The notes under the pieces are model-generated. The model was given only the letters and a program-made list of their open reading frames with translations, searched no databases and was not told the origin of the DNA. Below, in pieces: positions 1 through 9,466 of a stretch of DNA of 64,000 nt. This DNA is from Gemmatimonadaceae bacterium (lineage in GTDB: Bacteria > Gemmatimonadota > Gemmatimonadetes > Gemmatimonadales > Gemmatimonadaceae). Made by a program: the position numbers and the translations under genes. Where the stretch lies: NCBI GenBank assembly GCA_013361935.1, contig JABFXC010000008.1, positions 1 through 64,000 of the forward strand. The letters are read 5' to 3'. Position 1 is the stretch's first letter; each line of letters opens with the position of its first letter.

Positions 1-1
1 G

Positions 2-901
2 GGCATCGGCGTCCTCATCGCCGCGCGCGCCGCCGCGGGAAAGAAGACCTACGTCGCGCGGAAGACCTGGCTACCCCTCGCGCCCACCGGGCGCTCGTGG
101 GTCGCCATCGTCTGGAAGAACTTCATCCCGACGCTGCGCCAGATGCGCTGGGCGACGCTGCTGATCGCGCTCCTCGGCGCGGCGGCGATCGGCGGGATCG
201 CCGGCTACGCGCGCTATCGGGCCACCGCGAGCACCGCGGACGCGCTCGTGTTCGGGCGGAACTTCGTGGCCATGCTCGCGCTCATCATCGCCTGCGCGTG
301 GACGCTCATCGGGCCGCTGTACACCCGCAACGATTTCCGCGGCGATCTTCCGTACCTCCGCCTCCTGCGGACGTATCCCATCGACAGCGGGGCGCTCGTC
401 GGCGCGCAGATCGCGTCGTCGTCGGCGCTGATCTTCCTCTTCCAGCTCTTCCTGCTGCTCGCGGCGCTGGTGCTTCCCTCGGGATCCGTCGTTCCGGGGC
501 TCGTGCAGCGGCTGGGGATCTTCGTCGCGCTGGTGCTCGCGCTGGGAACGCTCGACGTGCTGAGCGTGACGGTGCGCAACGCGGTCGCGCTCTTCTTCCC
601 GGGCTGGGTACGGCTGGGCAACGAGGGGGGCGGCTTCGAGGCGATCGGCCAGAACCTCCTCGGCACCGCGGGGTCGCTCCTTCTCCTCTCGCTGCTCCTC
701 GTCGCGCCGATGCTGCTCGCCGGCGCGGTGCTCTACTGGGTGCAGGCGTTCACCGCGCTCCCGCGGGCGGTGAACGGGTATCTCGTCGCCGCCCTCGCAC
801 TCTTCGTCGGCGCGATCGCCGTCGAGCTGTGGTTCCTCTTCCGGTGGCTGGGGAGCGTGTACGACAACATCGACGCGGGTGAGATCCTCGACCCCGCATG
901 A
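2..901 (+). CDS. Putative ABC exporter / ABC-2 type membrane protein (5' truncated by window)
   Basis: Frame open from base 2 (GIGVLIAARAAAGKKTYVARKTWLPLAPTGRSWVAIVWKNF...), multiple hydrophobic TM segments, stop at 901. Confidence 0.6.
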   Translation, partial: GIGVLIAARAAAGKKTYVARKTWLPLAPTGRSWVAIVWKNFIPTLRQMRWATLLIALLGAAAIGGIAGYARYRATASTADALVFGRNFVAMLALIIACAWTLIGPLYTRNDFRGDLPYLRLLRTYPIDSGALVGAQIASSSALIFLFQLFLLLAALVLPSGSVVPGLVQRLGIFVALVLALGTLDVLSVTVRNAVALFFPGWVRLGNEGGGFEAIGQNLLGTAGSLLLLSLLLVAPMLLAGAVLYWVQAFTALPRAVNGYLVAALALFVGAIAVELWFLFRWLGSVYDNIDAGEILDPA

Positions 902-953
902 CGGCGAGACGTGAGGAGTGGGGAGTGAGACGGAAGGGCGGGGGGTGAGGTGT

Positions 954-987
954 GAGGACGAGTGACGAGGGAGGACGAGTGACGAGG
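954..987 (+). repeat. 17-bp tandem duplication in purine-rich spacer
   Basis: gaggacgagtgacgagg x2. Confidence 0.75.
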
Positions 988-1063
988 GAGGAGTGAGGGG
1001 GCGAGACTCCTTGCACGGCGCTCGTCCGCTCGCGATCGTCCTTCCTTCCCTCACCAGGACACC

Positions 1064-2437
1064 ATGCGTCTTCATTCGTCCGCTCTGGCGCTCGCGGCGA
1101 CCGCGCTGCTCGCCTCGCGCGCCGCCGCGCAGTCGTCGCCGATCGCCACCACGTACCGCGCGGCCGCCGATTCGCTCATCAACGCCGCGCTGAAGGACAG
1201 CGCGGCGTGGAACCGGCTGGCGAGGATGACCGACACCTTCGGCAACCGGCTGAGCGGAACGGAGAGCCTCGAGCGCACCATCGACTGGGTGATCGCCGAG
1301 ATGAAGCGCGACGGCCTGGAGAACGTGCGCGGCGAGCCGGTGAAGGTGCCGCACTGGGTGCGCGGCGAGGAGTCGCTGACGCTCGTGACGCCGCGCCGCG
1401 CGTCGCTGCCGATCCTCGGCCTGGGCGGGAGCATCGCGACGCCGAAGAAGGGGATCACCGCGCCGGTGCTGATCGTGCACGACTTCGACGAGCTCGCGCG
1501 GCGCGCGGCGGAGGCGAAGGGGAGGATCGTGGTCTTCGACGCCCCCTTCACGAGCTACGCGGAGACGGTGCGCTACCGAGTGGGCGGGGCGAGCGCGGCG
1601 GCGAAGGCCGGCGCGGTCGCGGCGCTCGTGCGATCGGTGACGCCGATGTCGCTGCGCACGCCGCACGCGGGGAACATGCGCTACGACTCGACCGTCGCGA
1701 AGATCCCGACGGCGGCGATCACCGTCGAGGACGCGCTGATGCTGCGCCGCATGGTCGAGCGCGGCGACAACCCGGTGCTGACGCTGAGGATGTCGGCGCG
1801 CCTCCTTCCCGACGCGCCCTCGCGGAACGTCGTTGCCGAGCTGCGCGGCACGACCAACCCAGACGAGATCGTAGTGCTCGGCGGCCACATCGACTCGTGG
1901 GACGTGGGCCAGGGCGCGATGGACGACGGCGGCGGAGTGGTTGCCGCGTGGGAGGCGGTGCGCCTGATGAAGGTGCTCGGCCTGCGCCCGCGCCGCACGG
2001 TGCGCGTCGTCGCCTGGACGAACGAGGAGAACGGCACCGCGGGCGGCCGCGCCTATCGCGACGCGCACCGCGCCGAGGTGGAGAAGCACGTCCTCGCGAT
2101 CGAGAGCGACGAGGGAGTGTTCCGGCCGCGCGGCGTCGCCTTCAGCGGAACGGACAGCGCGACGGCGATCGTGCGGCAGATCGCGCGTCTCCTCGATCGC
2201 ATCGGCGCCGGGGGCGTCGAGCCGGACGGCGGCGGCGCGGACATCGGGCCTATCGCGCAGCTCGGCGTTCCCGCGATGTCACCCGACGTCGACGGCACGA
2301 AGTACTTCTGGTATCACCACACCGAAGCCGACACGATGGACAAGCTCGACCCGCACGAGGTCGCACTCTGCGTCGCGACGATGGCGGTGATGGCGTATGT
2401 GGTGGCGGATCTGCCATCTCCCTTGCCGCGCCGTTAG
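1064..2437 (+). CDS. Secreted M28 family metallopeptidase (carboxypeptidase Q-like)
   Basis: Signal peptide; GGHIDSWDVGQGAMDDGGGV, WTNEENGTAGGRAY and YHHTEADTMDKLDP motifs typical of M28. Confidence 0.9.
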   Translation: MRLHSSALALAATALLASRAAAQSSPIATTYRAAADSLINAALKDSAAWNRLARMTDTFGNRLSGTESLERTIDWVIAEMKRDGLENVRGEPVKVPHWVRGEESLTLVTPRRASLPILGLGGSIATPKKGITAPVLIVHDFDELARRAAEAKGRIVVFDAPFTSYAETVRYRVGGASAAAKAGAVAALVRSVTPMSLRTPHAGNMRYDSTVAKIPTAAITVEDALMLRRMVERGDNPVLTLRMSARLLPDAPSRNVVAELRGTTNPDEIVVLGGHIDSWDVGQGAMDDGGGVVAAWEAVRLMKVLGLRPRRTVRVVAWTNEENGTAGGRAYRDAHRAEVEKHVLAIESDEGVFRPRGVAFSGTDSATAIVRQIARLLDRIGAGGVEPDGGGADIGPIAQLGVPAMSPDVDGTKYFWYHHTEADTMDKLDPHEVALCVATMAVMAYVVADLPSPLPRR

Positions 2438-2439
2438 GC

Positions 2440-2503
2440 GGGGCCAGGGGCCAGGCGGAAGGAACTACGAAGCGGTTCGTGATGCCCGGCTCCTGGCCCC
2501 TCA
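2440..2503. repeat. Palindromic repeat (GGAAC family), convergent
   Basis: ggggccaggggccaggcggaaggaac ... cggctcctggcccc. Confidence 0.75.
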
Positions 2504-2866
2504 GTTGATCGTCACCGAGAGCGTGTGCAGCTCGGCGTTCGTCGAGCCGCATCCCTGGCTGTAGTAGTAGTACACGCCGGCATCGGAGAACTTCACGGCG
2601 CGCGACGTGTCGTTGGGGGCGACGGCGACGAGAGGAACGTCGTCCTTGCGGAGTACCAGCGTCACCTGGACCGACGACCTGTTCACGAAGCTGACTCCCT
2701 GCTTCACCCGCACGGCGGCGGGTTCGGGGTCGGCATAGACGCAGGCCGCGCTGCCGGTCTTCGGCGTGAGCGTGACGTAGACGCCGGCACGCTCGGCGGC
2801 GGTGATGTCCTGGCACGACGTTGCCGCGACGGCAGCGAGCGCGAGGAGAACGATTCCGGTGCGCAT
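2501..2866 (-). CDS. Hypothetical small lipoprotein
   Basis: MRTGIVLLALAAVAATSCQD lipobox-like N-terminus; convergent with the M28 gene. Confidence 0.6.
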   Translation of the reverse strand: MRTGIVLLALAAVAATSCQDITAAERAGVYVTLTPKTGSAACVYADPEPAAVRVKQGVSFVNRSSVQVTLVLRKDDVPLVAVAPNDTSRAVKFSDAGVYYYYSQGCGSTNAELHTLSVTIN

Positions 2867-3198
2867 GATCCCTTGCCTTGTGGTGACGCTCGCGCAAAGG
2901 CAGGACGCGTTCCCCGCCTCAGGGCCCGCTGGGGCGGGATCCAGCGCCCGAACGTCGCGAGGTGTGGACGAATGCGTGAGTCATTCCGCGACAGGCGTGG
3001 CGGGATCACACCTCAGCTCGCGTCGCGCGGAGCTCACGCTCCTTCGCTTCGCACTGCGCCGCCCGACCCAGGGCGACCATCGTCGTGTGGAGATACTCCG
3101 CGACGGGCAAAAGCCCGACGGACGCGCGACGGCATCCAGCTCCGCCGGTGCCTCGGTGGCCTGCGGCGAAGCGGAGCCACTGCCGTCGTAGCGAATCG

Positions 3199-3654
3199 CT
3201 ACCGTCTCGCCGCCATCGCCGCCACGAACTCTCCGCGATCCCTGATGTAATCGGCGGGATCATGCGGCTCGGACGCGAGCATCAGGAGCACGGTCCCCGG
3301 CGCGAACTCCTCGGTGTCGATCCACACGCCCGGCCCGATGAGCAGGCCGCGAGAGGGCGTGTCCAGGCGGACGCGCTCTGTCTGCTTCCGGTCGTCGACG
3401 GCGATCGTCAGCGCGCCGGCGACGGCGACGAAGAGTTGCGCGGTGCGGTGATGCGCGTGCCCACCGCGCTTCGCGTTCGCCGGCGCGCCGAACACCCAGC
3501 GCGCGCGCTTCATCACGAACGGAATCTGAGCGCCGCTTTCGCAGATGGTGATGCTGCCGCGCGGGTCGGAGTGCGTGGGAAGCTCGACGAGGCGCCAGGG
3601 GGCTGCAGGGGGCACGGAGGGGTCCTGGGTGCGGGAAGAAATACCATGTGGCAT
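3199..3654 (-). CDS. FdtA/QdtA/WxcM-like sugar 3,4-ketoisomerase-type cupin
   Basis: RGSITICE, KRGGHAHHRTAQLFVAVAGALTIAVDD, GVWIDTEEFAPGTVLLMLASEPHDPADYIRD motif pattern of FdtA family; exact start uncertain. Confidence 0.8.
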   Translation of the reverse strand: MPHGISSRTQDPSVPPAAPWRLVELPTHSDPRGSITICESGAQIPFVMKRARWVFGAPANAKRGGHAHHRTAQLFVAVAGALTIAVDDRKQTERVRLDTPSRGLLIGPGVWIDTEEFAPGTVLLMLASEPHDPADYIRDRGEFVAAMAARR

Positions 3655-3797
3655 GAGGCTAATGTCATGACTTCTGAGGCATCAGCCATGAGACAGAACG
3701 GCCAGGAGACAGAAGGGCCGGGAAGCCAGAACGGCGACTGCCCCATGGCCTCTCTGCCAGATGCCTCCCGTCGCGTGACGCTGACACTAGCCTCATG
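3652..3797. repeat. Long imperfect inverted repeat between FdtA-like gene and ku
   Basis: catgaggctaatgtca (3652-3667) vs tgacactagcctcatg (3782-3797), one mismatch; inner gaggcatc (3676) / gatgcctc (3760). Confidence 0.75.
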
Positions 3798-3944
3798 GCT
3801 CATGGCCGTTCAAGGATCACATTTATTCCAGCCTCGACCATGTCAGGCCGGTTTTCCACGTCGGCACCCTCCTTGCCTCCAATCACGTCCGCCAGCGCCG
3901 GGTGTCCGGCACCGCGGTTTCCACCCTCTCTCGGAGTCTCACCG

Positions 3945-4802
3945 ATGGCCTCGATCTGGAAAGGGTCGCTCGCATTCGGGCTCGTGAACATTCCCGTCGA
4001 GGCGAAGACCGCGGTGCGAGAGGACCACATCTCCTTCCGGATGCTCCACTCGGAGGATCTCTCCCCGGTGAAGTACGAGCGCGTCTGCGCCGCCGACGGC
4101 GAGCCGGTGCCGTGGAACGAGATCGTGAAGGGCTACGAGTACGAGAAGGGGAAGTACGTCGTCATGAGCGACGAGGACTTCAAGGCGGCCGCGCTGGAGT
4201 CGTCGAGGACGCTCGAGATCCTCGACTTCGTCCGTCACGACGAGATCGATCCGCGCTACTTCGAGACGCCGTACTACCTCGTGCCCTCGAAGGGTGGCGA
4301 GAAGGCGTACGCCCTCCTGCGCGAGGCGCTCAAGACCTCGAACGCGGTCGGGATCGGCAAGGTCGTCATGCGCCAGAAGGAGCACCTCGCGGCGGTCCGC
4401 GTCATCGGCGACGCGATCGTGCTCGAGCTGATGCGCTTCGCCAACGAGCTCGTCGACGTCGACGAGTTCAACTTCCCCTCGGCCGAGATGGTGCGCCCGC
4501 AGGAGCTGAAGATGGCCGAGCAGCTGGTGGCCTCGCTCGCCGAGCCCTTCTCGCCGGAGAAGTACACCGACGACTATCGCGCGAACCTGATGAAGATCAT
4601 CCGCGCGAAGATGAAGGGTAAGAAGATCACGGTCGAGGAGCCGGAGCGTGAGCCCGCGGACGCGCAGGTGCTCGACCTGATGTCGCGCCTGAAGGAGAGC
4701 CTGAAGCAGGAGAAGGGAAAGGGCGGCGCGGTGCGCGCGAAGCGGAAGACGGCCGCCGCGTCGCAGAAGCCGGCACGGCGGTCGCGCCGGAAGACGGCGT
4801 AG
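3945..4802 (+). CDS. ku: Non-homologous end joining protein Ku
   Basis: MASIWKGSLAFGLVNIPVEAKTAV... full-length Ku core with Lys/Arg-rich tail. Confidence 0.96.
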   Translation: MASIWKGSLAFGLVNIPVEAKTAVREDHISFRMLHSEDLSPVKYERVCAADGEPVPWNEIVKGYEYEKGKYVVMSDEDFKAAALESSRTLEILDFVRHDEIDPRYFETPYYLVPSKGGEKAYALLREALKTSNAVGIGKVVMRQKEHLAAVRVIGDAIVLELMRFANELVDVDEFNFPSAEMVRPQELKMAEQLVASLAEPFSPEKYTDDYRANLMKIIRAKMKGKKITVEEPEREPADAQVLDLMSRLKESLKQEKGKGGAVRAKRKTAAASQKPARRSRRKTA

Positions 4803-4836
4803 CGGCAGGGGTCGGGGGTCAGGGATCAGGGGCCAG

Positions 4837-7800
4837 GTGCCAGCGAAGAAGGCGTCCGGGAAGAAGACGTCCTCGAAGAGGACCGGCGCGAAGAGGACGT
4901 CCTCGGCCGGGCCTCGTTCGTCGGCGAAGACTCGCTCGAAGACGGCGACCGCGGCTACCAGGGCGCGCGACAAGCTCGCCGAGTACTGGCGCAAGCGCGA
5001 CTTCTCGAAGACGAAGGAGCCCTCGGGAAGCGCGGCCGACGAGAGCTCGAAGAGCCGGCTCCGCTTCGTCATCCAGAAGCACGCCGCCAGCCACCTGCAC
5101 TTCGACTTCCGTCTCGAGCTCGACGGGGTGATGAAGAGCTGGGCCGTACCGAAGGGCCCGAGCTACGACCCCGCGGTGAAGCGTCTCGCGATGGAGGTCG
5201 AGGACCACCCCATCGCCTACAACAAGTTCGAGGGGACGATCCCCGCCGGCGAATACGGCGGCGGGACGGTCATGCTCTGGGACAGGGGCACGTATGGTGC
5301 GCCAGGGCTCTCCGGCGCGGCGGGGGTGCAGGCGTTGCGCGACGGCTACAAGCGCGGCCGCCTGGACATCGTCATGCACGGCGAGCGTCTGCAGGGTGGC
5401 TGGTCGCTCGTCCGCATGCACGGCCGCAGCGACTCGAGCAAGCCGCAGTGGCTCCTCATCAAGCGCCACGACGGCACCGAGGAGCCGGGGCGCGACATCG
5501 TCGCCGAGGTGACGACGTCGGTGGACAGCGGCCGCACGATGGAAGAGATCGCGAGTGGACGCAGCCGCGTATGGCACTCGAACAGGGGTCAGGGGTCGGG
5601 CTCCCGCAGGGGTCAGGGGTCAGGGGCCAGGGGTCAGTCAACGGCGATGAAGAAGAGCGTGGCGAAGAAGAAGACCGCAGCGAAGAAGGCGACGTCGGCA
5701 CGGAAGCGCGCGCCGAAGGGCGCGTCGGCCACGGCGCTCGCCGACCCACCGGTGCATCGCGGGCGTCCCAAGGCGAAGAAGGCGGCGAAGCATCTCGCCG
5801 CGCTCGTCCCGATGAAGGCGTCGATCGGCGGCGAGGTGCCGAGCGGCGAGGGGTGGACCTTCGAGCCGAAGTACGACGGGATCCGCGTCATCGCCTACGC
5901 GACGCCCGACGCGGCGAACGTCGTCACCCGCAACGGCAACGACAAGAGCGAGCAGTTCCCGGAGGTGATCGACGCGCTCACGACGCTCGCCACGAAGGCG
6001 AAGCGCTCGCTCGTGCTCGACGGGGAGATCGTCGCGCTGCACGGCGGCGAGGTCGCGCGCTTCCAGGATCTCCAGAGCCGGATGCACACGACCAACCAGG
6101 CCTTCATCGAGACCTCGACCATCGCCGCGCCGGCGGCGCTCGTCGCCTTCGATCTGCTGATGGACGGCGACGAGGTGCTGATGCGCGAGCCGTGGACGGT
6201 GCGCCGCGCCCGCCTCGAGCAGCGGCTCCGCAACCGCACGAGTCCCGCCCTGCTCCTCGGCGAGTCGGCGCCGGGAGATGGAGAGGAGATGCTCGAGAAG
6301 GCGCGCAAGCTCGGCTGGGAGGGGGTGATCGCCAAGCGGATGGACGAGCGCTATCAGCCCGGCGAGCGGTCGCGCGGCTGGCTCAAGCTGAAGATCGAGC
6401 ACCGCCAGGAGTTCGTGGTCGGGGGGTGGACCGAGCCGCGCAAGACGCGCGAGCACATCGGCGCGCTGCTGCTCGGCCACTACGACGAGGAGGGCGACTT
6501 CGTCTACGTCGGCCACACGGGCGGGGGCTTCACGCGCGAGGGGCTGAAGGAGATGTACAAGCGACTCGCCCCGCTCGAGCGGAAGTCGTCACCCTTCGCC
6601 GAGACCCCGAAGACGAACGAGAAGGCGCACTGGGCGACGCCGAAGGTGGTGGTCGAGGTGAAGTTCGGAGAGTGGACCGCGGAGGGAAAGCTGCGCCAGC
6701 CGATCTTCGTCGGCGTGCGCGACGACAAGCCGGCGCGCGAGGTGGTCCGCGAGCCGGAGAGCGTGCAGGAGGGTGGGCGGGTGCGGCGGAAGTCGGGCGC
6801 GGGGGCGAGCGCTTTGGCGAAGAAGGGGCCAGGGGCCAGGCGGAAGGGGACGGCGGCGAAGAGGGGGTCGGCAGTCGGGGGTCGGGGTTCGGCGGCGAAG
6901 CGGGGGACGACCAAGGGTGCGACGACGAAGCGGCGCGCCGAGTTCACCGAAGTCCCCGTCTACGCGAATGCGCCGATCGTCGCCAGGCTCGAGGAGCTGG
7001 AGCGCGAGGGCGGGCGTGGCACGGTCGCGTTAGGCAGGGGCGCCTCGCTCGACGTCTCGAGCCTCGACAAGGTCTACTTCCCGAAGGACGGGATCACCAA
7101 GGGGGCGCTCTTCCGGTATTACGCGACCGTCGCCCCGCTCATCCTGCCGACGGTGAAGGATCGCGCGCTGGTGCTCAAACGGACCCCCGAGGGAATCGAG
7201 GGCGAGACCTTCTTCCAGCAGAAGGCGCCCGACGAAGCGCCGGAGGGGGTACGAGTCGAGAACGTCCCCGAGTCGGACGGCGACATGAAGCGCCGGCTCG
7301 TCGGGGGCGACATCACGACGCTGCTCTACTGCGTGCAGCTCGGCTGCGTCTCCACCGATCCCTGGCACTCGCGCGTGCAGAGCCCGGAGAACCCGGACTA
7401 CACCTATCTCGACCTCGACCCGCAGCCGAAGGCGGGGTTCCAGCGCGTGCTCGACGTCGCGCGCTGGGTGAAGGAGGAGCTCGACGCGCTGGGGCTGCAC
7501 GCGGCATTGAAGACCTCCGGCTCGCGCGGGCTCCATGTCTGCGTCCCGCTGCCGCCCTCGGCGACCTGGGATACCGCGGTCACGCTCGCACAGATCATCG
7601 CCGCCAACGTCGCGCAGAAGCATCCGAAGGACGCGACGATCACCCGCTCGGTGAGCGATCGCTCGCCGAAGGCGGTCTACGTCGACTACCTGCAGAACAT
7701 CCGCGGCAAGTCGATCGCCGGCGCCTACTGCGTCCGCGCCAAGCCCGGCGCGACGGTCTCGACGCCCCTCGCCTGGAAGGAGCTCACCGACGATCTCGAC

Positions 7801-7923
7801 ATCCGGGAGTTCACCGTCGAGACGGCGCCCGCGCGATTCAAGAAAGTCGGCGACCTCTGGAACCCCGCGCTGAAGAAGCGCAACTCCGCGGCGGCGCTGC
7901 GCGGGCTCGCGCGAGCGAAGTAG
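4837..7923 (+). CDS. ligD: Multifunctional DNA ligase D (order: 3'-phosphoesterase, ATP ligase, primase/polymerase)
   Basis: PE motif HLHFDFRLELDGVMKSWAVPKGPS; ligase motif I EPKYDGIRVIAY; POL YTYLDLDPQPK and LKTSGSRGLHVCVPL; GTG start inside repeat-like DNA. Confidence 0.95.
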   Translation: MPAKKASGKKTSSKRTGAKRTSSAGPRSSAKTRSKTATAATRARDKLAEYWRKRDFSKTKEPSGSAADESSKSRLRFVIQKHAASHLHFDFRLELDGVMKSWAVPKGPSYDPAVKRLAMEVEDHPIAYNKFEGTIPAGEYGGGTVMLWDRGTYGAPGLSGAAGVQALRDGYKRGRLDIVMHGERLQGGWSLVRMHGRSDSSKPQWLLIKRHDGTEEPGRDIVAEVTTSVDSGRTMEEIASGRSRVWHSNRGQGSGSRRGQGSGARGQSTAMKKSVAKKKTAAKKATSARKRAPKGASATALADPPVHRGRPKAKKAAKHLAALVPMKASIGGEVPSGEGWTFEPKYDGIRVIAYATPDAANVVTRNGNDKSEQFPEVIDALTTLATKAKRSLVLDGEIVALHGGEVARFQDLQSRMHTTNQAFIETSTIAAPAALVAFDLLMDGDEVLMREPWTVRRARLEQRLRNRTSPALLLGESAPGDGEEMLEKARKLGWEGVIAKRMDERYQPGERSRGWLKLKIEHRQEFVVGGWTEPRKTREHIGALLLGHYDEEGDFVYVGHTGGGFTREGLKEMYKRLAPLERKSSPFAETPKTNEKAHWATPKVVVEVKFGEWTAEGKLRQPIFVGVRDDKPAREVVREPESVQEGGRVRRKSGAGASALAKKGPGARRKGTAAKRGSAVGGRGSAAKRGTTKGATTKRRAEFTEVPVYANAPIVARLEELEREGGRGTVALGRGASLDVSSLDKVYFPKDGITKGALFRYYATVAPLILPTVKDRALVLKRTPEGIEGETFFQQKAPDEAPEGVRVENVPESDGDMKRRLVGGDITTLLYCVQLGCVSTDPWHSRVQSPENPDYTYLDLDPQPKAGFQRVLDVARWVKEELDALGLHAALKTSGSRGLHVCVPLPPSATWDTAVTLAQIIAANVAQKHPKDATITRSVSDRSPKAVYVDYLQNIRGKSIAGAYCVRAKPGATVSTPLAWKELTDDLDIREFTVETAPARFKKVGDLWNPALKKRNSAAALRGLARAK
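5583..5640 (+). repeat. In-frame stuttering repeat (caggggt words) in the PE-LIG linker of ligD
   Basis: aggggtcaggggtcggg...caggggtcaggggtcaggggccaggggtcag, read as RGQGSGSRRGQGSGARGQ. Confidence 0.8.
6825..6847 (+). repeat. Intergenic-repeat arm embedded in the LIG-POL linker of ligD
   Basis: ggggccaggggccaggcggaagg is identical to 2440-2462 in the M28/lipoprotein intergenic palindrome; read as KGPGARRKG. Confidence 0.85.
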
Positions 7924-7954
7924 CGATCCGAGGAATTTCCGCGCTCGGCGGTTT

Positions 7955-8172
7955 TGGCATCGGATCGCTCAAAGCGCGTGTCCGGGTTCCTCGCGCGGCG
8001 GCCCTTCATTGCTTTCGTAGAAGCTGTCAAGACACGAAGGTCACGAAGGGTCACGGAGATGTTGCTTGGGCACCCTCCGTGACCCTTCGTGACCTTCGTG
8101 TTTCAATAACAGGGCAATGGTCGGCTCGTCGCGATGCGGCGCTCCCCCGCCACACGAACCGATCCGATGCCA
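7955..8172. mobile_element. MITE-like element copy 1
   Basis: Terminal tggcatcggatcg (7955) ... cgatccgatgcca (8160-8172); perfect internal 27-bp hairpin 8032-8058 / 8075-8101 (acacgaaggtcacgaagggtcacggag). Confidence 0.7.
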
Positions 8173-8204
8173 ATCCCGATGAGCCGCACGTTAGAATTCA
8201 GCGC

Positions 8205-8789
8205 ATGTCCACCCTCGAGCTCTTGGCCGCAATCGTCGGGGCGGTCAGCGTCTATCTCAGCGTCAGGCAGAACATCTGGAGCTGGCCGACGGCGATCGTG
8301 AACGTCGTGCTCTACGCGCTCGTGTTCTACGAGGCGCGGCTCTATGCGGACATGGGGTTGCAGGTCGTGTACGCGATCCTCTCCATCTACGGCTGGTACG
8401 AGTGGCTGTACGGAGGCGAGGGACGCACCGAGCTGCACGTGACGCGCACCGGCTGGCGGCTCGGGCTCGTCCTCGCCGCGATCGCCGCGGCGGGCTCCGC
8501 GCTGCTCGGCGTCTTCCTCCACCACGAGACCGACGCCGCGCTGCCGTTCATGGATTCCTTTCTCTCGAGCACGAGCCTCGTCGCGCAGTGGATGATGACG
8601 CGAAAGCTCCTCGAGAACTGGCTCGTCTGGATCGGCGTCGACGTGCTCTACGTCGGGATGTTCATCTTCAAGAATCTCTATCTCACCGCGGGACTCTACG
8701 CCGTCTTCCTGGCGCTCGCGGTGAAGGGCTGGCTCGACTGGCGACGCTCGATGCGCGCGACACCGGCGCCGGCCGCGGCCGCCGCGTGA
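8205..8789 (+). CDS. pnuC: PnuC-family vitamin transporter (nicotinamide riboside or thiamine)
   Basis: VYLSVRQNIWSWPTAIVNVVLYALVFYEARLYADMGLQVVYAILSIYGWYEW: PnuC signature. Confidence 0.92.
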   Translation: MSTLELLAAIVGAVSVYLSVRQNIWSWPTAIVNVVLYALVFYEARLYADMGLQVVYAILSIYGWYEWLYGGEGRTELHVTRTGWRLGLVLAAIAAAGSALLGVFLHHETDAALPFMDSFLSSTSLVAQWMMTRKLLENWLVWIGVDVLYVGMFIFKNLYLTAGLYAVFLALAVKGWLDWRRSMRATPAPAAAAA

Positions 8790-8796
8790 GCGAAGA

Positions 8797-9366
8797 GTGA
8801 GCGCGCGGCTGCTCCGCGTCTGCGTCACCGGCCCCGAATCGACGGGGAAGACGACGCTCGCTCGCCGGCTGGCCGATCGCTTCCACACGGAGTGGGTGCC
8901 GGAGGGATCGCGGGTCTACGCCGAGCGCATCGGACGCGCGCTCACGGCGGACGACGTGATCCCGATCGCGCGCGAGCACATCCTGCTCGCGGACGCGGCG
9001 GCGGAGCTGGTCCGCCGCGCGCATGGGCGGATGCTCGTCCTCGACACCGACCTGCTGAGCACCGTCGTGTACGCGCGCCACTACTACGGCGCTTCGCCGC
9101 GCTGGGTCGAGCGCATGGAGCGCGAGCGCAGGGCCGATCTCTACCTGCTCTGCGACGTCGACGTGCCCTGGCTCCCCGACGGGATCCGCGACCGGCCGGA
9201 GAACAGGGGCGAGATGCTCGCGCTGTTCCGCGAGGCGATCGTGCGACGAGGAGCGAAATACAAGCTCGTGCACGGCGACTGGGAATCCCGCTTCCTCATC
9301 GCGGTTTCCGCTATCGAGGAGATGGGACTAGGGGCAGGACTAGGGGCAGGACGAGGGGCAGGATGA
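8797..9366 (+). CDS. NadR-like AAA ATPase / ribosylnicotinamide-kinase-type protein
   Basis: CVTGPESTGKTTLARRLADRF Walker A, LVLDTDLLST, RDRPENRGEM; 3' end runs into a 12-bp tandem repeat. Confidence 0.85.
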   Translation: MSARLLRVCVTGPESTGKTTLARRLADRFHTEWVPEGSRVYAERIGRALTADDVIPIAREHILLADAAAELVRRAHGRMLVLDTDLLSTVVYARHYYGASPRWVERMERERRADLYLLCDVDVPWLPDGIRDRPENRGEMLALFREAIVRRGAKYKLVHGDWESRFLIAVSAIEEMGLGAGLGAGRGAG

Positions 9367-9460
9367 GGAGGGGGAATGTGGAATCCTGCGCGATTCTCGA
9401 GCATCAGGCAGGCTCCCACATCGCTCACCTTCGTTCTGCCCCTCATCCTGCCCCTCATCC
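9326..9460. repeat. Palindromic stuttering repeat at convergent 3' ends
   Basis: gactaggggcag x2, gacgaggggcag (9326-9361), opposed by ctgcccctcatcctgcccctcatcc (9436-9460). Confidence 0.8.
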
Positions 9461-9466
9461 CAGGAC

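Noticed and set aside
71-2089. 672-aa minus-strand ORF
   Set aside because: Arg/His/Ala-rich low-complexity shadow of two well-supported plus-strand genes; a GC-rich antisense artefact.
2866-3199. Possible small genes in the lipoprotein-FdtA spacer
   Set aside because: ORFs there have shadow-like composition and no start/RBS support.
5448-8789. 1113-aa plus-strand ORF
   Set aside because: Most is an out-of-frame shadow of ligD; only its 3' part (from 8205) is a real gene, pnuC.
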